A stretch of 64,000 nt of DNA, from assembly GCA_017590115.1 (NCBI GenBank), contig JAGGNK010010225.1, forward strand, positions 1,736,001 to 1,800,000, in the 5' to 3' direction. Of the stretch, positions 34,101 to 46,100 are shown piece by piece. Position numbers and translations under genes: made by a program. This stretch comes from Montifringilla adamsi (taxonomy: Eukaryota > Chordata > Aves > Passeriformes > Passeridae). Under the pieces are notes generated by a model, which had not been told where the DNA came from, searched no databases, and was given only the letters and a program-made list of their open reading frames with translations. How positions within the stretch are numbered: the stretch's first letter is position 1; each line of letters starts with the position of its first letter.

Positions 34101-37100
34101 AATTTTATTATTAACAGACCCCCAGTGCTTTCAATACACATAAAGCTGCAGCAGCACAGGGGCAAATCATTTGAGCTTGGTGTCATTTTGGGCAGCTCTT
34201 TGGAAGCATCTGAAAAATGCACAACAAGGCTAACCTCCACTCCAACATATTGTACTAGCTGAGAAACAGGGGAGGATTTTTTTTTTTTTTAAAGTATAGT
34301 GCTTCCACCTTTTGTACTGATTTTGACAGGACACTGGTTCCTTAAATAAGGCAGTGTTTAGTCCTTCATCTCTTGCACTGTGAGGTAACATTTTATAAGC
34401 CAAAATAATGTCCATCTAGACTCTGAAACTGTTACTCTACCCCACTAAGAACTTCAGGAACAGACTTACTGCCTTTAGTGAGGCAAGGTTTGAAGTAAAA
34501 TCACTAAGCAACTTTGCTGAAAAAACTACTCAGCTGGAGAAATTTTATCAGAATATCATCTTCTATTGTATCACTGTTTCTATTTGCCAAATTAATTACA
34601 AGATTTTCTTATGTTCTACTGTATTATGTTAACTAAAAATTCTTCATTACATTTCCTTGAGGACAGTCATAAAAAAGGCATCATCTCCAGAACAACAGTC
34701 TATAAAATATTTGGTGTATCATAGCTCCTTCACGACATTCACACGCATCTTTCAATATCATTATTTAGCTTCAATAAAATTGAGATTTCTTTATTTACAT
34801 GACATCTAGTAACAATCTACAAGCAATAGCTGGAACAGAAAAAACAGTTCTTCTCCAACCCTGCCTATTATTGTGGAATTGATTTAGTTTTGGAATAGAG
34901 GTCCATTAGGAAAGATAAGTTTTCTAGCAAGCCATTCAAAATGCAGAAAAATATTAAAGAATAATCAGGAAAAGGAAGAAAAATAGCTTTGTGCATTTTT
35001 ATTATTTATTATCTTGAGTTGGCACTTACTTTGATACAAAGACTTACACATCCCAGAATGCTCCACGCTCTTAAATTGTACTTTTCTCAGCCCTAAAAAG
35101 ATAGTATAAAAAATACTAAGGTCAACACACCAGCATAAAGCTTATCAGCTTCTATTTATTCTTACAGTTCTTTCATAATACATTATTAATACCAAGGTTG
35201 TATCAACTACCATGAATATCTAACTGATTAAAAAATTGCATGTTAGTCCACAAGACATTGTTGATGTCTGATTGAATCTCAAATAAGATTAGATATGGGG
35301 GTGGGGGGGGGAGTCTTTTAAGATAAAAGGAAAGCACAAAACCTCAACAAAACCTAATGCTAATGTCAGAAGCCAAATTCCAACTTAAAAAGCAAAATTC
35401 CTCTAGACACGCTGCTGCATTTTGTGTCATTTCTTCATGAACCTTCCTCAGAAGCAGGACTGCTACAAAGTGATGTGTTAAAGGCATCCATCCCTGTTTT
35501 CAGGTACAAGGTCTTCCTTAGTGACAGAAATAGGATGTCCACTTACGAAACAATTTCTTAAAGAGCTACTAAAAGCTGGCACAAGATAAAACATTTCCAG
35601 GCCTGGAAGTTCCTTAGCTTCCAGCACTGCCAGGAGGCAGGAGGCACAGCCCCTCACCCCAGGGTGACAGGGACCCTTTGGGAGGGAGTCCATCTGGACA
35701 CCTGCTCAGGGACCTGCAGCCCTGCAAGTGCTGCCAGCCCTGCCGCAGAGGCAGCTGCAGCTCTTGGAAGGCTGGGCCACCTGCCAAGTGGATGGGTAGA
35801 GAGCTGGCAGGCAACCAGCAAGTTTCTGGCAAAAATTTGACAAGCTTGGGTTCCATAAGATTTCTCTTTTAAAACATAAGAATGCTACCTTCTCTTCACA
35901 ACAAAATACTAAATAGTTTATGCTAGGAAGTGCGTTTTGTACAAGCCCATTTTCTCCCTCCAAAAATACACACTGAGTAAAATTTAACTTGACAGTTTGT
36001 GGTGAAGTTCAGATAAAACCAAACATTAAGGAATATATGCCTAATGAGAAAAATTAGTATAGAAATAAATAGAACCACACAGTCTACCTGGTATGTCTGT
36101 GTCATCTGTTGCTCAAGCAGTGCAATACAGGGCACTGTAGAAATTCTGCAATTAGTTCTAAGAAAAACTGAAATATCACAAACAATGTATCTGCTTACCC
36201 ACGGTGCTTCCTCAGGCACACCAGGGCCACAGGCAGGCAGACATTGACTGGAACAAGGGGTTAAAATGTAACTCTCCCAACTTTTTATTGACTTCCCTTA
36301 GCTAGAAATAGAAAAAACGTAATGTGATTTCCTGATATAGCTCAGTATGAAGTTGTCTCAGCACAATTTTTAGTATGTATTTTAGACATAAATTAGCACA
36401 TATTAATGCTAATAGAGTTATAATGCTTATTGTGTCTGAGCTAGAACCTTCAGCTTGGGTTGTGCAGTTTGCTTACATATTTAAAAGAGCAGGAAAATCT
36501 ACAGTCCTCCTACTGCCAAACAGAATAATAATTAAGTAATTAATCAGCAACTACTTAGCTCTTGAACTAGCTAAGCTAAAGAATTCTAGCAGCTGTACTT
36601 TTGGGGATTGAAGGCTGAGTCCACACTGATGGATCCAATATTCCTCCTGCACTGGTGTCAGTGCTTTACACTCTGACACGGTGGCTGGCAAGCCCCAACC
36701 CAAGTTCATATTGTTCTATATTCATATATTGTTTTACAGTCAGGAGTTCACTATAAGGAATGCTGACAGAGTTGTCCCTTGTGAGTATCTATGTCTGACT
36801 GAATTTGGTTTTCAATATTCCCCCTTCAGCTTTAAACAAATGCAGGTTTCATGCACTCAGCTAAGTATTAATTAGCCTGATGCCTATCACTTGGGGGAAA
36901 ATAACTTTATGCCATGTTACATTCCTTCAGCTCTTATGAAGTGTGAGAATCAGTTTCAGCTGTTATATGCACTTGAACTTCTGCTTTTTTGTGCGGGAAC
37001 CTAAACAATCTGTTAATGAAGGTAGAAATCACTGTAGCAGAGAATCACTGTCCCATTCTGTCATTTTACAGCAAGAAAACACCAGCATTTATGGTATCCT

Positions 37101-37226
37101 TTTGCAGCCAGAAATTTCTGTTGTACCAGTACAAGACTTCCAGGAGAAAATACCTGGCAAAAGACAATGGAAAATGCTAAGTCTTCTCTCAAAGTTTTCA
37201 TTTTATACATTGCAGTATTTATTTAA

Positions 37227-37244
37227 CTTCCTTGATCAAGGAAG
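37227..37244. repeat. Perfect 18-bp palindrome
   Basis: CTTCCTTGATCAAGGAAG. After a short gap the similarity continues outward as TTAAC/GTTAA, giving an imperfect palindrome of about 30 bp. Confidence 0.85.
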
Positions 37245-38640
37245 GTAGTTAAGTCCAACTCTTCTTCCTTGACAGCCAGCAGGAATAGAGGTAGTCAGTA
37301 CACATTTTAATGTGCTGCTGTCTCCTGCACTCTGCAGACCATCGAGAGAAACTGTGCATTCCCCATAAGTCTGCCACTTATGGATATAATGATGAATATA
37401 ATATATTTGGCTGCCTTCCTAACAATACCTAGCAGCATCCAGCACACATGCTCATACTGTATTAGAATATACCAATTTTGTAAATGTGGAAAGAGACACA
37501 TTTTCTGAAGTCAATGAGTACAGCTAGAAAAAAATATACCAAACAGGAAGCACTGCACTGCAGACCACTTGTGTGAAGCAAAGCCTTTTCTTCAGAGAAG
37601 GACACTTTTATTTCACAAATTTATATTAAGCTGAATTTCTTTGTCCAGCTTGTATGTTCTTGGTCACTGGCATTTTTCATGAGACAAAGCAAATGCTGAT
37701 CCTCTTTGGGCTGTAAGGGAAAACATCTGCTAGTCAGAACTGGGGTAATGAGAGCACTTGGTCAACCCAACTTCACAGAAGGTTTAAGTACCTCCAGACT
37801 GTATCACATCTGTCAAAGCAGAAGCAAATACAACACAAAATGTAGAGCAGGTCCAATTTTTAGTGTGTCAGTAGAATCAGCCTGCAGTTATTTTTAACTG
37901 CCTCGGAAAGCTTAGCAGGCAGATACAGTTAATCCTTTAAAGGATTTTCAGGTATTCATAGCTTAATAAGTAAGTATAGTGGATTAAACCAATAGGAGAC
38001 TGTAGACAGTCAAAGACAACCTTCACATGCTAACATTAAAGAAATAAAAAGAACAGTTTCTTTTATATAGTTCTTTCCTGACAATCACCCTAAATTGTCA
38101 GTATGTGCCAGAATCCCAGAGAGTAAAATATGAAATAAAAATGTTAGTCATTAACATCACCATGTGTGACATTTATCAGAAAGCAGTGAATTTCTCTTGT
38201 CTTCTATTTCCATTATCCTAGAAGTGCTTTGAAAAGCAGAGCTGCATTGTGAAAACAAATTAAAAATACATCTCCTTATGTAATAAATAAATAATAAACC
38301 TAAAATGGTACAATTCATTTTAGTAAGAAGAAAAAAGGCTGAATTATTTTTATAGGTTGTATTTTATATTGCTTGTATTCTTTTCCAGGATGCACTGACT
38401 GAGGCTCAGCTGACAGATGTGGGCCTTCAATAATATTCATAAACACTGTGAAAAAGAACACACATAATAAGACAATGGAAAAAAAATCAGATGACACAAA
38501 ACTATTAGGCTGAGGAAATCTAGGACTAGCTATGAAAAGCTTTGGAGGTGGTTCAATACTGAATGGGTGACAAAATGCCAGAGGCTATTCAGTGTCATTA
38601 AGCACAATGTACATCAAGAGGGGAAGAGAAAATACACATG

Positions 38641-38671
38641 TATGTATATATATATATATATACACACATAC
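38641..38671. repeat. TA/CA microsatellite
   Basis: TATG then (TA)n then CACACATAC, about 31 bp. Confidence 0.9.
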
Positions 38672-38985
38672 GGGGTGTCAGTATCACCAGGAAAGAAATC
38701 TGAAAACATCTAGTGCTTAAAGGAACAAACATATTTGGGATTTATTTCAAAATTAACATAGAAAAACATGAAAAAGCTGCCCTGTAAACACTCAGGCCAC
38801 AAACACTGTATGAATACTATATGGAGCTTTAGTCATTCCATTATCAAAAATGACATGGTAGAATTAGAAAAACATCTAGAGAAGAATATGAGAGAGAGCA
38901 ATTATCATGTAATGAACTTTACTCAAAAGGTGACCTGGTAATAGTTATTCACTAGTTTTCACAATATAAGTAGTGGAAGGCATGC

Positions 38986-39005
38986 TTTTTTTTTTTTTTT
39001 TTTTT
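38986..39005. repeat. Poly-T run (20 T)
   Basis: Uninterrupted T20. No SINE or LINE body is recognisable on either side. Confidence 0.9.
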
Positions 39006-41139
39006 GTAATAATAAACTAACTTTCATTAGATATTGTGAGGCACAAACTGCACACAGATCAGAAAAAACATGACTTCATTGATTCAGCAGTTCTATTCAG
39101 TAGGTCAGCAGTAACTGTTAAACAAAAGAGTCTCCTCATCACTGAAGGCCTGAAGAGCATGATGGAAAAATCACTGCAAGCATGACTGCCTCCGGACATT
39201 TTTTCCATAAGTATCTACTTACTAGGTTAGGCAGACTTTTCATCTGGCTGAATTCAGCAGTTCTGAGGTCCTCATGACTAGAATGACTGAAATCATGATG
39301 TATATTGTTTGGCATATTGTTACAAGAAATTTGGCCAAGAGCTCCCTGCTTCTATCACTGCTACTTAAAAAGAATCACAATAAAACAAAAATTGCTTCAT
39401 TAACTGACTAACTGAAGCAGTCTAATTCCCTGCACATTAAGGTTATATATTCTGGCTACCAGACAAACCACTGCTTTCACCCTTCAACTGTGTTAACTGA
39501 AATATAGTTGAAATATATGTAGATAAGAGATACATGAAAGATAAGAGCAGGATATTACTCCACAAGGTTATAATTAGGACCCTGCTCTTCCCAGATGAGT
39601 CAATAGTGGGATGTATTCTTGACTTTGATGCCTGAACAGAATTGTGAAACATACAAACATAGGACGAGAAGGGAAGTCCTAAATCACTGCAAGTACTCAG
39701 CTCTAACACTTGCAGTTGTATCACTTAATTTATTTCAGAAACTGACCAAAGTCCCTTTAGTAACCACTCTATCAGATGGCAGTCTCGAAGTGTCTCTCTG
39801 ACAGAAAATTCTGTTTGATTTTTAGAGTCAGTGTATTCCTAGTCAGTTGATGACTTATGCTCTTCTACTAACACAGTTCCTTGGCTTCAAGAGAGCTTTA
39901 CCTCTGTGATGGTACATTCAGAGAAGGAAATTATATCATCTGTTAATACTTGTTTAGCTTGGCTCATTGAGGCAAGCCCTTTCACAGCAGATCATTGTAT
40001 GCAATGTGAAGAGGTCCCAGCTGGCTGTGACACCAGGCCTGTCAGGGCAGAGACACTGCAGACATTCCACACCCGCATGGCCCTGGTCCTAAGAGCTGTG
40101 CAGATAGGTTGGCACATTCCTTTCAGGCCAATGTGCCCTGTCACTGAGACAGCCAGTCTTCCTCAGCATGTATTCAGAGCCAAACTGAAGTGGCTGCACT
40201 AATTCACTTCTGGAAACAGTTTAGTGGTGGTTAGATCAATTATTTATATACTTATACTTCACTGTGTAGTGTAATTGCACTCCTAGTTTCTCTCTGTACA
40301 CTTCCAATCCCATTGATCTCCAAGCCCTTTCTCCGCACCAGCTCTGTACTGATTTGCTTTTCTGGAATGCAGTATTTGCATGGAACAGACTCCAGTTTTT
40401 CCATACATCTCAAAGTCTATGATAACCTTTGACATGCAAACTGAAAAGATTTTCAGCATTTGTACTAAGGGCTTTGCCGGAATGCTGAGCCCTGCAAGTC
40501 ACTACAATGACTCTGAAGCTTAGTGACAATTCTATTATGAGAATGACACCACTTCTTATCATTTTGGAAAAAGCATCTTAATATAGTAGTGGCAGATAAC
40601 TGACATCACCATCACCAATTTCCTAAGAGATGCCTGAGAAGGGAAGAAATGCAGTTAAAACAATCGGAAATCAGGATTGACAGAACACTTGACAATGGTT
40701 CTGCACTTTTTAAGAGCAGTCTATCTTAATTTCTCACACGCTCCAATCTTTCCCCTTTACAATCCAATTTGCTTAGGTAACCTGGACACCTTTCACTCCT
40801 CATGGTTCCTCTGGCTCCGTTCCATCCTGCAGATTTTTTGCTGCAAGTCATTCCTACTAACAGGCACTGCATGGAGAATACAGTTTCAGGAAGCTTTATC
40901 TCACTGAGTGCTTCACTGTCATATCAGCACTTTTTCTGAATTCAGAAAGGGCAGGGGTCTAGGAGTGGAAATAAGAGAAATGGCTTAGGCAGTGGATTCT
41001 ATCCTGACACAAGCATGAAGGAAAGGCCAGCACAAAGATCAACATAAACCTCAAAAAAAGGATTTGAGGATATAAAAGTGCTCCAAAACACAGAGACGCC
41101 ATAAGAAGAGCTTTATCACAGAGGGAATGAAACATAGTA

Positions 41140-41250
41140 TCATGGAATCACTTGGGTGGGAAAAGACCTCCAAGATCCTTGAGTACAACCATTTACCTAA
41201 CACTGATGACACTAAATCACGTAAATCAAGTCCCCAAGTGCCACAACATC
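41140..41250 (-). mobile_element. Short CR1 LINE 3'-end fragment
   Basis: The plus strand reads TCATGGAATCACTTGGGTGG, AAAAGACCTCCAAGATCC and CCCCAAGTGCCACA, the reverse of a CR1 3' terminus. About 110 bp, diverged. Confidence 0.8.
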
Positions 41251-41557
41251 AGAAGCTCCAGGACCTTAATGGTCCAGAGTGATTTAGTGGGTGGGAGGAT
41301 GAGGGGCATTCAAGTTTTATAGATGAGTAAGAAAGGGGCTGTGAAAGACAAAGTAGCTTAAGAGAAAGGACACACAGAAAAACATTTAAAATTAAGATTT
41401 TTTTTTTAAATGTGTGGCCTTCTGCAGAAATTTAGATTTAGTTATTGAATATAAGAGCTGTGTATGCATATTTAGTCTTATGAAAGCAAGCAAAATACTA
41501 CTGAAGTTGAATATACAGCCCATATGTATTTAGCCCAATATGAAACCCCAATATGTA

Positions 41558-41590
41558 TACTGTAAGGTATACAATACTTACCTTACAGTA
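41558..41590. repeat. Perfect 12-bp inverted repeat with 9-nt loop
   Basis: Arms TACTGTAAGGTA (41558-41569) and TACCTTACAGTA (41579-41590) in an AT-rich setting. Confidence 0.9.
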
Positions 41591-43065
41591 ATTTATACTC
41601 TAACATATATTTTGAAAATCTGTAATACATATCTCAAATCAGACTATGTAATTAGAAAGATCTGTTTGCTTAGCAGAGGAAGCAGAGTAGTGGTACTTCC
41701 TCATTCCCTTTCTGCCATCCTAATGCCCTATTGTCACTGTACCTGGCTGCTGTGTTCCTCATGCAGTGAAGAAATGAATGAATACGAGGAAACAGCCTGC
41801 AGGAAACAGTCTGTGTTTGACTATCCTTTTATGCTTATTTTGCTTTGTGGCAATACCTCTGGCTTAATAGGGGTTTCATTTGATTTAGTTCAAGTCAAGG
41901 GAAGAATCAGCCCCACGCTGTGCCCATACACCTATCCAACATGGCCTTAACGTTCCTGACTAACCTTCTGAACACCTGTCCAAAGGCAAAACAAAGCAAC
42001 TGGAGATTTCACATGCAATCTGAACGTAATGTGATGTGAGCCAGACAAATGCTTCAACTGACCTTGATCTCTTTCCAAAACATGGAACACCACATTAATA
42101 AATATCAATATTCATTTAGAAACCTTCAGAGCACTTAGCTGAAATACTTTCATTGTAGTCATATAGTCGAGTGTTAGCAAATTTTCATCTTAAAGATAGA
42201 TGCTGCATTGGCAGCTGGCAAAGAGTTAAGAGAAAAAAATTAAACCAAATACAGGAAGCCCTAATGACAAACAGAACGCTGGACAACTATGAAGTTTTTT
42301 TGGGGAAGAAAACCCACTTTGATTTTCTTAGAAAACATGTAATGTTGAATAAATCAGGAATTTTTCTTTCCTTACTTTTCTTTGGTACTTTTACTCACTC
42401 AGGTATACTTACTGTGAATCAATTTTATAGAACAGTACTTCCCCAAATTAAGATTTGATCCTTTTTCTTTATTCTGTCAAGATTCTTACCAAAGTAATGA
42501 GAAATTGTTTTTAGGGTCCACGAGATGAAAGATTTATTCTTTTATTATGAGCCAATAAATTTATTTAAAAAATCAGTCAATCCTCAACTCCATCCACAGA
42601 GCTGCTCCCGGTCCTACAGGAATTAAGAATCAAACAGGCCTTTCCCACGAGTGTGGCATCACTGCGCAAAGGGCAGGGATAAGAACCTGGGAGGGTGCTG
42701 TGAACAGGACAAGAGCAGAGCATCTGTTTCTGTGTGGCTTTTTCTCTCCTCCCACACATTCAAGGGAGAGATGCGTATGGAGTGTGTGCAGCGCTTATTT
42801 TTAACCAGTCAGGCAAAGGGCCATGATGGCTCTGTCCCATTGCTCTCTTTATCTCAAGGACAGCTACGAATGCCTTGTGCTGAGATCTGATGTTCTCCCC
42901 TCATGCCATGGTATCCCCCTCCCTATTCTTCAAATATTGCCTTATGTGTCAAAAATGTGTCTCAACAACACGTATTCTTGGCACTCTGCAGGCAGCTCTG
43001 CTCGTTGTTTTTGTGCATCACATCTCCTAACACAACATAAGGACAGATCTCGCCAGGACTTCAAC

Positions 43066-43115
43066 AAAAAAACCCCAACATAATCAGGCCAAAAAAACCC
43101 CAACATAATCAGGCC
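43066..43115 (+). repeat. Perfect 25-bp tandem duplication (2 copies)
   Basis: The unit is A7 followed by CCCCAACATAATCAGGCC, at 43066-43090 and 43091-43115, identical. It looks very recent. Confidence 0.95.
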
Positions 43116-46100
43116 CCCTTTCATGCAAAAGAACCTCCATTATTCTGTTTACTGAATGTATTACTTCTTTTAGGTTTGCTTTCAAGTGAGAACTCTAAAT
43201 TCTCATTGCCAGTATTTTGCCTTTTATCACATTAATAACTATTTTTGGTTTTCTGTTGGACTACCAAGCCATTTTAAGGCTATTCTAAGGCAGTTCCTCA
43301 TATGGTCAATTTTTTGTTTATTTTCTGTTTGGGCTATGTTTTTCTACCAATTCACAGAGAGCACAGTACAGGTTAGTCACACATTCATAACTTGATTATA
43401 CTAACCAAAGTCAATAATTTATGCAGTTCTGAGGAGGAGGATGATTTTACCAGGCAATTTTATTGAAAAAGACATCATCCTCACCAAAGATTTTCACAGC
43501 AAGAGTTATATGGAAAAGAATATCCTCCTCCAACATAAGAAACAACATACCACTTAGTCAAAATTGTGATTTCTAATCCAGTAGTTTAAGGAAGTACATA
43601 TATATATATATTTGAACTCTGTAGGGCTTCAAAGACTAGACTGTGAAAGGGAAAAAAATGAGGAAATCACATGTATCATTCTCATTTTGCAGTAAATGGA
43701 AGATATCTTACCTTATTACTACTGAAGACAGAGCAAACACAAAAATCTTCACAGATACCTTGAGACAACGTGCATAAAGTAGCTGCCACACCACAAACAC
43801 AGATCCTTCCTTATTTTATGTTAGCCTATCCAAGTAGCCATAGCATCTGGCAACCAAAAAGCCACTATAAAGAAAACCAGCTCCTTGAGAAAGAGTCATT
43901 CAGCTCCTGAGGTAAAAAAAACTTGCTGAAAAAGCAGAATTGTAAATAAAACACAAGGAAGTGCCTGCTGCTGACTGCCTCTACATTAATCTGAAAAAAT
44001 TATTTGTCCATACATATTTTTTCTGAATAAACAGCATTGTATTAGAGAACCAAACCAAATAACGTGAGACATTTCTCTCTTGGAAGAAATTAACCTGCCC
44101 AAACCAATGGAACAATTGTACTTACACCATGTGGCCCTGAAAGAGCTGAATGTGCCTTGAGAGGGAATGTACCTGGTCTCCCAATAGAAAACAAGGACAC
44201 TCAGATCTTGGCTGATCAGACCCTCCATCATTATTTATCTTCTATATATTCATAGTAAGCACATATTTTTAATCATCAGTGAGACATATAAAGCACATTT
44301 TAAATCCCACTGATTCCAAGTAAATTTAAGGGTGCACTTAAACACAAGTTTAAGATGTTCTGGTAACAAATTTGGATTCAAGAAATCAAACATTGCCTAT
44401 GTGAAATACAACAGTTTTTATCTCCTTTTCAGCAGACCATAATATACTGCTTCACAGTTAGCTAGTCCTGACCATTCTTAAGAATTAACAGTGTGGTACA
44501 TAGAAAATAAATTTAGAATTAAGTGGTCTATAGCTGCACAGTCTGCAGAGCTTATATTGCCAACCAGCACAAACCATAACTGGATGAATAACAAGATTTA
44601 TACTTGGTCAAATGAAAAATAGAAATGTGATACACAAAACTGGTCAGAATCTAGTATTTCTTAAAATTAATCCCAGTAAGGCTCCTGAGACATGTTTGTT
44701 ATTCTTAAGTATTATCTATACAGTTTATATTATCAAATTTCAGCATACAGATTGAAATACTAATTCTGTGTTGAAGTAATCCATTTGCAAATTGTGCTAT
44801 TGCAACCATTCAGGTAAGTCATACAGTATTTTTTTCATTTCTTGACAGAATAACTTGAATGTTGTAAACAACATCAGTAATTCACTTTCAAGATTAAGTT
44901 TCAGATGACTGAAACTATTAATACTACAAAAAAGCTACTTTCAAAAATCATTGCCAACTTCATGAATGCTTTCTGAATATTAACTGCACACAAATTCTGA
45001 CCAGCAAATAATGACAAATCACCTTGTGTTTCTATTTTAAATACTTAGTTTTATATTTTTGAATACATTACAGCCAAAGGCAACAAAACTTCTTTTTGGA
45101 GATTTTATGTATTCTGCTTCTTCATTGCTGCCTTTTCAAAGGGAAGCTTTTTGCACAGCAAACTACAAGCATGTATTGAGCACAGTAACCACTATAATTT
45201 TGATTTCAACAAGGTCAACATCACTAAGAAGCCAGTTTTGCCTTAAAGGCAAAAGCCTCTCTAAGAACCCAAACTGGATCTTTTAAATGTAATTGAACTA
45301 TAACAATTCATTTCCACAGGCTTATGAAAAAAATGCCTTCTAAATTTGCAACCAATTTTATAGTATTTGGCCACTGACAATAAATGCAGACAGGGAAGCT
45401 GGACCATCATTTTTTGAATTTCATACACTGCTAACTCAGACAAAAGTTTTTAAATTAAGAGACAGGCAACACAGAGCCCCTGTTAAGAACAAGCACAGCA
45501 TAGTCAAAACACATGAGAAAGTGAAAAGGCACAGAATGTGAGAAACTGAGACTTCACTCCTGGGATCACCGGCCAGCTGTGCACAGGAAGTGTCTCCCTG
45601 TTGGTGCCTCCTTGGTCAGCACAGCACAGCTGGCTCTGGGCTGCCCTTCAATATCACCCCAGGGCAGCTCAGAGGGATGGATGGAGAGCTTGCCTGTATT
45701 AGGAAATTACATTATTTCACCAGTGAGGTGTTGCTGCAGTTTACTCTTGTGCATGTGGGTAGTTAGCTGTTGGCAGTGCTGTTTCCAGTTAGAATGGCTG
45801 TAAAAGTCATCAGCTGAAAAAGTGTTATTTCTCAGCATAGTTGAGGGACCCTTTTCTTCATTCCCTTTGTATTGTATAGTCATACCTATCTCTGCAAGTG
45901 TAACAGCCACTGAGTATAACATAGTATCAAATCAAAACTTAACTTCAAAACTTACAATTTGATAGTAGGTAAGGCCTTGTATTTAATGTCCTTGGCTAAA
46001 TAGCTACAGGTTGGGTGAGGTAGGAGAAAATGAGGCTTTAATGTTTGCTAGGCATCATTAACATCCATTCCTGTTCACAGCTACATTTTGGAAAATGCTA

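Larger units (their letters stand above)
28171..41134. other. Large intergenic stretch
   Basis: About 13 kb of mostly AT-rich sequence with no supportable gene. Notable are poly-T runs (30305-30320, 38986-39005), a G-rich run (35297-35311), a TA/CA microsatellite (38641-38671), an isolated GC-richer patch (about 35600-35830), a possible homeodomain dimer site (32496-32506) and an 18-bp palindrome (37227-37244). Open frames under 100 codons show no family features. Confidence 0.6.

Noticed and set aside
39906..40202. 98-codon plus-strand open frame
   Set aside because: No recognisable motif, no splice or promoter support, isolated in intergenic DNA.
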